6,408 nucleotides of DNA from Pelotomaculum_B sp041645005. GTDB taxonomy: Bacteria > Bacillota > Desulfotomaculia > Desulfotomaculales > Pelotomaculaceae. Within the stretch, counting starts at the first letter, position 1. The number at the start of each line of letters is the position of its first letter. Shown here piece after piece: positions 1-5,140 of this stretch. The notes beneath the pieces are model-generated. The model saw nothing but the letters and a program-made list of their open reading frames with translations. It had not been told where the DNA came from and did not search any database. The stretch spans positions 1-6,408 of the forward strand of contig JBAZQW010000131.1 of NCBI GenBank assembly GCA_041645005.1, written 5' to 3'. A program made the position numbers and the translations under genes.

Positions 1-1
1 C

Positions 2-520
2 CAAGAATCAAAAATAATGCTGCAGCTTATTGAGAACATTCAGAGAGAGAATCTGAATCCCATAGAGGAGGCACTGGCGTATAAGAAGGTGCTGGAAGAG
101 GAAGGTATAACCCAGGATGACCTGGCGGCAAAACTGGGCAAACCCCAGTCCAGTATTGCAAACACAATGAGGTTGCTGAAACTGCCTGTTGGCATTCAAA
201 AGATGTTGATCAGCGGTGATCTAAAACAGGGTCATGGAAAAGTGCTGCTGCAGTTGAAAGATCCTGACCTGCAGGAAGAGTTGGCGGCAAAAGCTGTTGT
301 GGACAGGATGTCTGTAAACGCTCTCAGGGAAGCCGTTTTACAGTTGATCAAAATAAATACTGAACAAGTGGAAAATCAATTTGATGATCTGCTTAATGAA
401 ATCAGGGAATTACGCAGAACCACCGAAAACAAGTACCTGTCCGGCAGTGGACAGATACCGCCGGATGTTAAGTCAAAAATCAGGCATGAAATTGAAGGCT
501 TTATGAAATTATTAGAATAG
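2..520 (+). CDS. ParB/Noc-family nucleoid DNA-binding protein, 3' part (5' end outside window)
   Basis: The frame is open from the first bases, and in-frame codons precede the first ATG (17), so the gene starts upstream of the window; 172 residues are visible. Residues 9-24 carry the conserved ParB block (LIENIQRENLNPIEEA). Residues 36-62 form the ParB helix-turn-helix (ITQDDLAAKLGKPQSSIAN, then a RLLKLP end), and GHGK at 77-80 matches the usual GHARALL position. This family binds centromere-like or Noc sites and acts in chromosome or plasmid partition or in nucleoid occlusion; the PQSSIAN recognition helix looks more Noc-like than Spo0J-like, from memory. The last 55 or so residues are charged and probably helical, and I do not see the usual ParB C-terminal dimerisation domain. 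The partner ATPase and the CTP-binding N-terminus are not visible, so chromosomal ParB, Noc or a plasmid homologue cannot be separated. Confidence 0.88.
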   Translation, partial: QESKIMLQLIENIQRENLNPIEEALAYKKVLEEEGITQDDLAAKLGKPQSSIANTMRLLKLPVGIQKMLISGDLKQGHGKVLLQLKDPDLQEELAAKAVVDRMSVNALREAVLQLIKINTEQVENQFDDLLNEIRELRRTTENKYLSGSGQIPPDVKSKIRHEIEGFMKLLE

Positions 521-539
521 TATAAGGCGGCAAACAAGC

Positions 540-571
540 TGAGCACGGAAGTGAAACCCTGCTCATTTTTT
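540..571 (+). terminator. Weak Rho-independent terminator candidate after the ParB-like gene
   Basis: TGAGCA (540-545) pairs with TGCTCA (560-565). Two more G-C pairs are possible inside the 14-base loop (547-548 with 557-558). Six T residues follow directly (566-571). It lies 19 bases after the ParB stop codon. The stem is short and only half G+C, so the call is tentative. Confidence 0.45.
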
Positions 572-608
572 ATCTGTGTCATTTGATTTTATTTTTGTGT
601 TTTTAGCA

Positions 609-657
609 GGGATGCGTTCTGCGCAGGGCATACCAGTGTTGGCAAAGTCCGCATCCC
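609..657. repeat. 8-bp inverted repeat with 33-base loop, no gene
   Basis: GGGATGCG (609-616) and CGCATCCC (650-657) are perfect inverted copies. A small palindrome, CTGCGCAG, sits inside the loop (619-626). No T-run follows and no riboswitch or known RNA consensus is recognised. It could be a structured RNA, a REP-type fragment or a spaced operator. Confidence 0.4.
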
Positions 658-711
658 GTACTTTTAAAACCCTTCTTTGTTCTCCCGGCCGAATGTAATT
701 TGTATAGAACA

Positions 712-756
712 ATAATTACCAGGGTTGGTTTAAAGGAAACTGGTAATTATATTTTT
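712..756 (+). promoter_or_regulatory. 11-bp perfect inverted repeat followed by a T-run; operator or terminator
   Basis: ATAATTACCAG (712-722) is repeated in exact inverted form as CTGGTAATTAT (740-750), separated by 17 bases and followed by ATTTTT (751-756). As RNA this is an 11-bp stem with a U-tract, which fits a terminator, but the stem is A+T-rich and no gene ends just upstream. A candidate promoter overlaps it (-35 in the loop, -10 over the right arm), so a repressor operator for the downstream small gene is equally likely. Confidence 0.5.
725..753 (+). promoter_or_regulatory. Candidate sigma-70-type promoter for the small gene at 806
   Basis: TTGGTT (725-730) and TATATT (748-753) are separated by exactly 17 bases, a good vegetative spacing with 4 of 6 and 5 of 6 consensus matches. 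Transcription would begin near 760, leaving a leader of about 45 bases before the GTG start at 806. There is no experimental support, and such matches occur by chance in A+T-rich DNA. Confidence 0.35.
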
Positions 757-791
757 GAGTTTTACTATACATCGTCTTCGATATGCGGCAC

Positions 792-799
792 AAGGAGGG
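792..799 (+). promoter_or_regulatory. Ribosome binding site that fixes the GTG start at 806
   Basis: AAGGAGGG ends six bases before GTG 806-808. The frame is open upstream to a TTG at 755, but that start has no ribosome site and would place translation over the inverted repeat. The GTG is therefore preferred. Confidence 0.75.
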
Positions 800-805
800 A
801 CATCT

Positions 806-1105
806 GTGACAGGTAAAGAAAAACATGGGGAAGATTATGTTGATAGCAGGAATTACACTCGTTTAAGCACACTGGATGACTTAAGAGGTTATCTGGAAAA
901 CCAGGCCAGGCAGGAATATGCTTTCAGGGTTTACCCGATTTCAGGAAAACCTGAAACCTTTAGTTATAATAGCCTGAGCAAGGTGGTCACCAACCTGGCA
1001 GACGGATCCTTATTTGACAGCATGGAGGACTTTTTAGGTTACGCTTTTCAATGTGACAGAGAGGGTTATCCAAATACAGAGTACGTTGATGTTGCAAGCG
1101 AATGA
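806..1105 (+). CDS. Small hypothetical protein, 99 residues
   Basis: I do not recognise this protein. It starts at GTG with a strong AAGGAGGG site six bases upstream and ends with TGA. It is soluble-looking and acidic, with no signal peptide, no membrane segment and no cysteine pair (one Cys near the C-terminus, in FQCDREG). The middle has alternating hydrophobic stretches (EYAFRVYPI) followed by a likely helical part (LFDSMEDFLGYAF). It may form a one-gene unit between the hairpins at 540-571 and 712-756 and the decayed methyltransferase remnant, which begins about a dozen bases after its stop in the same frame. The strong ribosome site and sensible codon use argue that it is real. No function is proposed. 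Confidence 0.7.
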   Translation: MTGKEKHGEDYVDSRNYTRLSTLDDLRGYLENQARQEYAFRVYPISGKPETFSYNSLSKVVTNLADGSLFDSMEDFLGYAFQCDREGYPNTEYVDVASE

Positions 1106-1117
1106 AAACTAATAAGA

Positions 1118-1497
1118 ATGCTTTTTTCTTTTACTAATCCCAGCCCTGGCACCGGATGGGACAACACAGAGAGAAAGGCGGTTAAAGCAGGAGGCTGCCA
1201 AATGCCGCCATGGCGCTAGCCTTGATTCACCATCTCACAATTTCAAAAAATGTGCCTTTCAGAAAGGTTGCCGCGTTTTTTGGCAACCTTTGCAGGTACC
1301 TGATTATCGAATTTGTGCCGAAGGGCGACCCGATGGCAGAGAAAATGCTCAAGGGCAGGGAAGATATATTTGATGCTTATACGCCAGAGCGATTTGAGCA
1401 GGAATTTAAGGAGTATTTTGATATGCTTGAACAGGAGAAAGTCGCAGATTCAGGCAGGATCATATACTTGATGGAAAACTTAAATTCAATTAAATGA
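1118..1497 (+). pseudogene. Frameshifted, 5'-truncated SAM-dependent methyltransferase remnant
   Basis: Two frames together match the C-terminal third of a class I SAM-dependent methyltransferase family that I recognise from memory (often annotated as NoeA- or nodulation-related). Frame one, about 1118-1189, reads LFSFTNPSPGTGWDNTERK, like the family's TNPSPGIGW segment, then meets a stop at 1214-1216. Frame two reads MALALIHHLTISKNVPF from 1210, then YLIIEFVPKGDP and GREDIFDAYTPERFEQEF, ending with TGA at 1495-1497. Restoring one base near 1187-1192 joins them with the spacing I expect. The N-terminal SAM-binding part (several hundred residues) is absent: the frame is closed at 1103-1105 by the stop of the preceding gene. 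A prediction starting at ATG 1210 would be a 95-residue fragment without its own well-placed ribosome site (AGGAGG at 1189-1194 is 15 bases away). The intact enzyme would methylate a small molecule or glycan; this copy is probably inactive. Confidence 0.68.
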
Positions 1498-1516
1498 CCC
1501 ATACTGCTTTACCATC

Positions 1517-2377
1517 TCATTTTTTGATTTCTTCAAGCAGCAGTCTGAGATATTTCCCGGCCAGCCTGAAATCATTTTTCCTGCAAAGCTTTACCGTTGA
1601 AGACAGAATCTCCCCCGCTTTTCTCCATTTAATCGCATTTCTTATTTCCATTTCAGGCTTGTCGCATTTTAGCAGGGCAAATTTAAGATTAAACTCCAAT
1701 ACGTTTAAAACGCAGCTGGTCATATATTCTATATTCCAGGAAAAGCTGTCACGCCTGCTGGCGATTTCGCCCAGGAAACTCTCAATAAAACCGAAGCTGG
1801 CGCCGGCATAGGCCAGCCTTAACCACAGCTCATAATCTTCTGCGCCCAAACTTGAGTCCTCGGTAAAGCCTCCGGCTTGCAATACCGCTTTCCTGTTTAC
1901 AACAGTTGCGCTGATATGCAGCGTGTTACCTTTAAACAGCAGTGAATCATAACAAGGTTCCTTGGGTTTGCTGTTGGGGAATTTCTTTTTTCTCCCGTCA
2001 GGATATGTCTTGTAAACCCTGTGGCTTACCAGATCTGTGCCGGGATGCCGCTTTAGGTATGCGGCCACGGCTTCCAGTTTGTCCGGATACCAGATATCGT
2101 CGTCGTCCAAAAAGGCCAGGTAGTCTCCCGTGGAACGTGATATGGCGTTATTCCTTGCGGCGCCGATGCCCCTGTTCGGTTGACTGGACATAGATATCTC
2201 CAACTCCGGATTTCGCCGGATATATTCCCTGATGGTATCTGTGGTGTTGTCCCTGGAGCCGTCATCGGTAATCACTATCTCGAAATTCTTACAGGTCTGG
2301 TTTTTAACGCTGTCAAGAGTCCTGACCAGGCGTTTTTCAGAGTTATAAGCGGGTATAATCACACTAAATTTCTGCAT
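1517..2377 (-). CDS. Glycosyltransferase family 2 (GT-A fold)
   Basis: A 286-residue protein that transfers a sugar from a nucleotide-sugar donor to a glycan or lipid-linked acceptor at the inner face of the membrane. SVIIPAYN (5-12) begins the GT-A fold; DDGS (38-41) is the donor-binding Asp pair; NRGIGAARN follows at 68-76; DDDD (91-94) holds the metal-binding DxD-type motif; and GAEDYELWLRL (178-188) holds the expected catalytic acid. No membrane helix is obvious. ATG 2377 is chosen over the in-frame GTG at 2401 because AGGAGG (2388-2393) lies 10 bases before it and the family normally begins just before this strand. It is the second gene of a minus-strand pair with the other glycosyltransferase, 61 bases apart. 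Donor and acceptor cannot be told from sequence; LPS core or another surface glycan is an inference from the lpx neighbour. Confidence 0.9.
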   Translation of the reverse strand: MQKFSVIIPAYNSEKRLVRTLDSVKNQTCKNFEIVITDDGSRDNTTDTIREYIRRNPELEISMSSQPNRGIGAARNNAISRSTGDYLAFLDDDDIWYPDKLEAVAAYLKRHPGTDLVSHRVYKTYPDGRKKKFPNSKPKEPCYDSLLFKGNTLHISATVVNRKAVLQAGGFTEDSSLGAEDYELWLRLAYAGASFGFIESFLGEIASRRDSFSWNIEYMTSCVLNVLEFNLKFALLKCDKPEMEIRNAIKWRKAGEILSSTVKLCRKNDFRLAGKYLRLLLEEIKK

Positions 2378-2387
2378 TACAGCCGAA

Positions 2388-2393
2388 CCTCCT
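2388..2393 (-). promoter_or_regulatory. Ribosome binding site that fixes the second glycosyltransferase start
   Basis: AGGAGG on the minus strand, 10 bases before ATG 2377. It overlaps the reading frame of the upstream alternative GTG (2401), which has no site of its own. The REP-like palindrome ends three bases upstream. Confidence 0.7.
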
Positions 2394-2396
2394 GCA

Positions 2397-2423
2397 GGCA
2401 CACAGGGACGGTTCTTGTGTGCC
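2397..2423. repeat. REP-like palindrome with GGGACGGTTCT core, between the glycosyltransferases
   Basis: GGCACACA (2397-2404) and TGTGTGCC (2416-2423) are perfect inverted arms around the core GGGACGGTTCT (2405-2415), which can pair further through G-C, A-T and G-T pairs. I remember near-identical units (CACACAGGGACGG...) scattered through clostridial genomes, in the manner of REP sequences mobilised by REP-associated tyrosine transposases. Only one copy is in this window and no transposase is present, so the family assignment is from memory. In the minus-strand transcript the hairpin ends three bases before the AGGAGG site of the next gene. Confidence 0.6.
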
Positions 2424-2438
2424 CCCTATGCCTGGACG

Positions 2439-3389
2439 CTATGATTTTTTACCCGGTCTGGCTGCGAGGTCCGCTTCCCTCATGCCTTTAAAGTATACCG
2501 CCAGAAGCCTGAAGCCGGAAATAAAGCGAAAAAGTCTGTTGTAACCCTTTCCATCCAGCCATTTGAGAAACTTGAGGGTGTACGGACGCTCCGGCCACCC
2601 CGCTATGTTCAGAAGGCTTTCCAGCAGCAGGAACGGAGGCGCATACAGTGTGGAAAGCCGGGTTTTAATCGTAGGGCTTTTTCTATAGTAAAGCACTGCC
2701 GTCCTGCCCCGCTCCAGTTCTTTTTGCATCTGGCCGGCCAGCGACTCATAGGAAAGGGGCGGTTTTAAATGAAAGCCGACAGCCTGACCGGCTTTAACCT
2801 TTTTTGAACCCATTTTCATCAGCCTGTGCCCCAGTTCAAGGTCTTCCCATCCGTATTCAGTGAATTCCTCGTCGAAAAGTCCGGCTTTGATTAATGATTC
2901 CTTTCTTGCCGAACAGTTGCAGGTGGGGAAGGATGCAGCCGAAAAACCGGAGAATAACCCTGGGTTATGCTGTTTTTCTATCTCAGGTATGTTTACAACC
3001 CTGCCTCTGGCTATAACAGCGCCACCGGCGTGGGCTAGAAGGTGGCCTTCAACAAAGCTCCGGCATACCACAACGTCGCTGTCTATGAAAATTATCACCT
3101 CGCCTGAAGCGTATGCGATACCCAGGTTACGGGCTTTTGACCTTCCAGAGTGCTCCTGGCGGAGGTACAACAGGTTGTTTCTCTTGAATCGATTAACCAT
3201 TTTGACGGTATCGTCCGATGAGCCGTCATCTACGACAATAACTTCATATACTGAGGATTCAACCGTTTGATTTAATATTGCTGCCAGTGATTTTTCAAGC
3301 ACCTGGCGGCAGTTATAGGCGGGAATGATCACACTTGCTCTGATGGCGGTTACCCCCGGTACCATTATCTTTATAATCAAATTTAACAT
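2439..3389 (-). CDS. Glycosyltransferase family 2, GWED type
   Basis: A 316-residue protein (from ATG 3389) with an N-terminal GT-A domain and a longer C-terminal tail. SVIIPAYN (19-26), DDGS (54-57), SGRSKARN (81-88), the metal-binding DSD (103-105) and GWEDLELGHRL (180-190) are all present; GWED is the acceptor-side catalytic motif seen in galactosyl- and N-acetylgalactosaminyl-type members. The tail (about 225-316) is basic and amphipathic (LLLESLLNIAGW) and may rest on the membrane. It is first in the minus-strand pair and divergent from lpxC. The start is uncertain: neither ATG 3389 nor ATG 3365 (residue 9) has a good ribosome site. The candidate promoter at 3394-3422 would start transcription near 3387, which favours 3365 or a leaderless message. 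The sugar and acceptor are unknown; LPS core assembly is an inference. Confidence 0.9.
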   Translation of the reverse strand: MLNLIIKIMVPGVTAIRASVIIPAYNCRQVLEKSLAAILNQTVESSVYEVIVVDDGSSDDTVKMVNRFKRNNLLYLRQEHSGRSKARNLGIAYASGEVIIFIDSDVVVCRSFVEGHLLAHAGGAVIARGRVVNIPEIEKQHNPGLFSGFSAASFPTCNCSARKESLIKAGLFDEEFTEYGWEDLELGHRLMKMGSKKVKAGQAVGFHLKPPLSYESLAGQMQKELERGRTAVLYYRKSPTIKTRLSTLYAPPFLLLESLLNIAGWPERPYTLKFLKWLDGKGYNRLFRFISGFRLLAVYFKGMREADLAARPGKKS

Positions 3390-3393
3390 ATTT

Positions 3394-3422
3394 ATTATAA
3401 CATACAGCCTGTATGATATAAT
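3394..3422. promoter_or_regulatory. Mirror-symmetric divergent promoter and operator between the glycosyltransferases and lpxC
   Basis: CATACAG-C-CTGTATG (3401-3415) is a perfect palindrome around a single central base. It is flanked by ATTATA (3394-3399) and TATAAT (3417-3422), so 13 of 14 base pairs of the 29-base element are symmetric. On the plus strand TG-A-TATAAT (3414-3422) is a consensus extended -10 for lpxC. On the minus strand TG-T-TATAAT (3402-3394) is the same for the glycosyltransferases. Each -10 hexamer lies 17 bases from the other, so each occupies the -35 position of the opposite promoter. The inner palindrome would suit a dimeric regulator bound between the two. Promoter strength and regulator are unknown. 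Confidence 0.65.
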
Positions 3423-3477
3423 TTTCTTGATTTAGTTAAAATACTGTAGTTCGGTGTGGGGGGTAAAATTTTTCAAT

Positions 3478-4323
3478 ATGGACGCATATCAGAACACCTT
3501 AAAGGAAAGCTTTACCTACCAGGGGACGGCGCTCCATAGTGGAGAGAAGGTCTTAATGCGCTGCCTGCCTGCCACGGAAGATACGGGGATAATATTTAAA
3601 AGAATTGATTTGAAGGGGTGCCCTGCCGTTAAAGCCGCTGTGCAAAATGTAGTCTCCACGAAAAGACGCACGTCAATCGGCGACCGGGACGGCAGCGTGG
3701 TAATCCATGCCGTTGAACACCTGCTTGCCGCTTTCAGTATGGCCGGGATAGACAATGTAGTGGTAGAACTTAACGGCAGCGAGGTTCCGGCGGGAGACGG
3801 AAGCGCCCTGGTGTTTACAGAGCTGATCGGGAAAAACGGCAGCCTGCGGCAGAGAAAAGCAGTTAACGTAAAAAAGATAGACGAGCCTTTTTTTGTAAGG
3901 GATAATGGCGCAGTTTTATTGGCGCTTCCGTTTGACGGTTTTAGAATAAGCTACACACTTTCCTATAACCACCCCTTTATAGGCACTCAGTATGTTGACT
4001 ATATATTTGACAAAGCCACGTCTTTTATAGATATCGCTGCCGCGCGAACCTTCGGATTTATCGAAGAAGTGGAGAGTTTACGCAAGCAGGGGCTGGCTCG
4101 GGGCGGCTCACTGAATAACGCGGTAATAGTAACCAGGGACGGCACGGCCAATCCGCTGCGTTTCAAGGATGAGTTCGCCAGACATAAGATTCTCGATATG
4201 ACAGGAGACCTGGCCCTGGCCGGCAGGGTAGCGGGCCATTTTATTGGGATTAAATCCGGCCACAACTTGAATGCCGCGCTGGCAGAATTAATACGGGAAA
4301 GCTGCATTCCGCTTGAGAAGTAG
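3478..4323 (+). CDS. lpxC: UDP-3-O-acyl-N-acetylglucosamine deacetylase LpxC
   Basis: Zinc-dependent cytosolic enzyme that removes the acetyl group from UDP-3-O-acyl-GlcNAc, the committed step of lipid A synthesis. From ATG 3478 it has 281 residues, close to the family length of about 300. HAVEHLLAA (77-85) gives the first zinc His (81) and the catalytic Glu (80). RHKILDMTGDL (235-245) gives His 236 and Asp 240, and KSGHNLN (259-265) gives catalytic His 262. All essential residues are present. The frame is open to a GTG at 3454, but ATG 3478 begins where LpxC proteins normally do (YQNTLKESF... then GTALHSGEKV). A G-rich stretch (3457-3463) is a poor, distant ribosome site. First gene of the lpx operon, reading from the symmetric promoter at 3394-3422 with a leader of about 50 bases. 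Confidence 0.97.
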   Translation: MDAYQNTLKESFTYQGTALHSGEKVLMRCLPATEDTGIIFKRIDLKGCPAVKAAVQNVVSTKRRTSIGDRDGSVVIHAVEHLLAAFSMAGIDNVVVELNGSEVPAGDGSALVFTELIGKNGSLRQRKAVNVKKIDEPFFVRDNGAVLLALPFDGFRISYTLSYNHPFIGTQYVDYIFDKATSFIDIAAARTFGFIEEVESLRKQGLARGGSLNNAVIVTRDGTANPLRFKDEFARHKILDMTGDLALAGRVAGHFIGIKSGHNLNAALAELIRESCIPLEK

Positions 4324-4328
4324 ACTTT

Positions 4329-4334
4329 CGGAGG
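4329..4334 (+). promoter_or_regulatory. Ribosome binding site that fixes the lpxA start
   Basis: CGGAGG ends eight bases before ATG 4343. The longer reading from TTG 4313, which overlaps the end of lpxC, has no comparable site. Confidence 0.7.
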
Positions 4335-4342
4335 CTCGTTAT

Positions 4343-5140
4343 ATGAACTTTGACTGCATGGATGAAAGCAAGATTCATCCCACCGCGATTATCAACCACC
4401 GTGCCAGGATAGGAATCAATGTTGAAGTGGGCCCGTATTCGGTAATCGGTCCGAACGTCGAAGTTGGCGACTGTTGCCGCATTGCTTCGCATGTGGTGAT
4501 AGACGGCAATACCATTATTGGGAGCGGCAACAGATTTTTCACCGGAGCGGTAATCGGCATGGAGCCGCAGGATATGAAGTACAGGGGAGAGAAAAGCTTT
4601 GTATTAATCGGTGACAATAACACATTTCGGGAGTACGTCACCGTCAATCGCGGTACCAGCGGCGGCGGGGGGGTAACCAAAATCGGCAGCCATACCCTGA
4701 TCATGGCTTATACGCACATAGCCCATGACTGTATAATCGGTGACAATGTCATCATAGCCAATTCAACCAATATGGCCGGACATGTGGTGATTGAGGATAA
4801 TGCCGTTTTAAACGGGGCGACAGGGATCGTGCAGTATATCAGGGTAGGCCGTTTGGCCATGACCGGTGGGGTGACCAAGCTCACGAAAGATTTGCCCCCG
4901 TATGTTATTGCTGATGGGGTCCCCGGCAGAATCAGGGGAGTCAACCTGATCGGACTTGAAAGAAACGGAGTGACTGAACCGGCCAGGCTGCAAATAAAAA
5001 AGGCCTTTAAGATCCTGTACCGCTCCGGCCTGACCGTAGATGAAGCGATTACAAGGATTGAGTCGGCATGTGACGCTTGTCCTGAAGTTCTGCATCTGGT
5101 GGCTTTTTTAAGAAACAGCGCGGGAGGGATTATGAGATGA
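4343..5140 (+). CDS. lpxA: UDP-N-acetylglucosamine acyltransferase LpxA
   Basis: First lipid A enzyme: it moves a 3-hydroxyacyl chain from acyl carrier protein to the 3-hydroxyl (or 3-amino) of UDP-GlcNAc. The 265-residue length matches the E. coli protein (262). Hexapeptide repeats of the left-handed beta helix run from about residue 9 to 185 (IHPTAII, ARIG, VEVGPYSVIGPNVEVG and onward). THIAHDC places His 125 and the catalytic His 128 (E. coli His 125). DLPPYVIADGVPGRIRGVN and GLERNG are typical of the end of the helix, and AFKILYRSG with the final GGIMR match the LpxA helical tail, separating it from LpxD. ATG 4343 is chosen for its CGGAGG site. It starts 19 bases after lpxC; the usual intervening fabZ is absent. 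Its TGA overlaps the lpxI ATG. Confidence 0.97.
   Translation: MNFDCMDESKIHPTAIINHRARIGINVEVGPYSVIGPNVEVGDCCRIASHVVIDGNTIIGSGNRFFTGAVIGMEPQDMKYRGEKSFVLIGDNNTFREYVTVNRGTSGGGGVTKIGSHTLIMAYTHIAHDCIIGDNVIIANSTNMAGHVVIEDNAVLNGATGIVQYIRVGRLAMTGGVTKLTKDLPPYVIADGVPGRIRGVNLIGLERNGVTEPARLQIKKAFKILYRSGLTVDEAITRIESACDACPEVLHLVAFLRNSAGGIMR

Noticed and set aside
755..805. Longer form of the small gene starting at TTG 755
   Set aside because: No ribosome site before TTG 755, and it would begin within the inverted repeat's T-run; GTG 806 has AAGGAGGG at ideal spacing.
1504..1540. CTGCTT and AAGCAG inverted repeat at the convergent gene ends as a bidirectional terminator
   Set aside because: Six-bp stem with a 25-base loop, no T-run on the exit side in either direction, and it overlaps the glycosyltransferase coding end.
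1494..1811. Open frame on the plus strand after the methyltransferase remnant
   Set aside because: Lies antisense to the glycosyltransferase at 1517-2377, which has clear motifs; no ribosome site and no recognisable protein.
2378..2401. GTG start adding eight residues to the second glycosyltransferase
   Set aside because: The added codons include the AGGAGG site that serves ATG 2377, and the family begins at the latter position.
3401..3415. Inner palindrome as a LexA (SOS) box
   Set aside because: The half-sites point the opposite way from the E. coli CTGT...ACAG box, and it does not match the Firmicutes GAAC...GTTC box.
4667..4673. Run of seven G in lpxA as a phase-variation tract
   Set aside because: It encodes the conserved Gly-rich segment near RGTSGGGG of LpxA, so codon use explains it; seven is short for reliable slippage.
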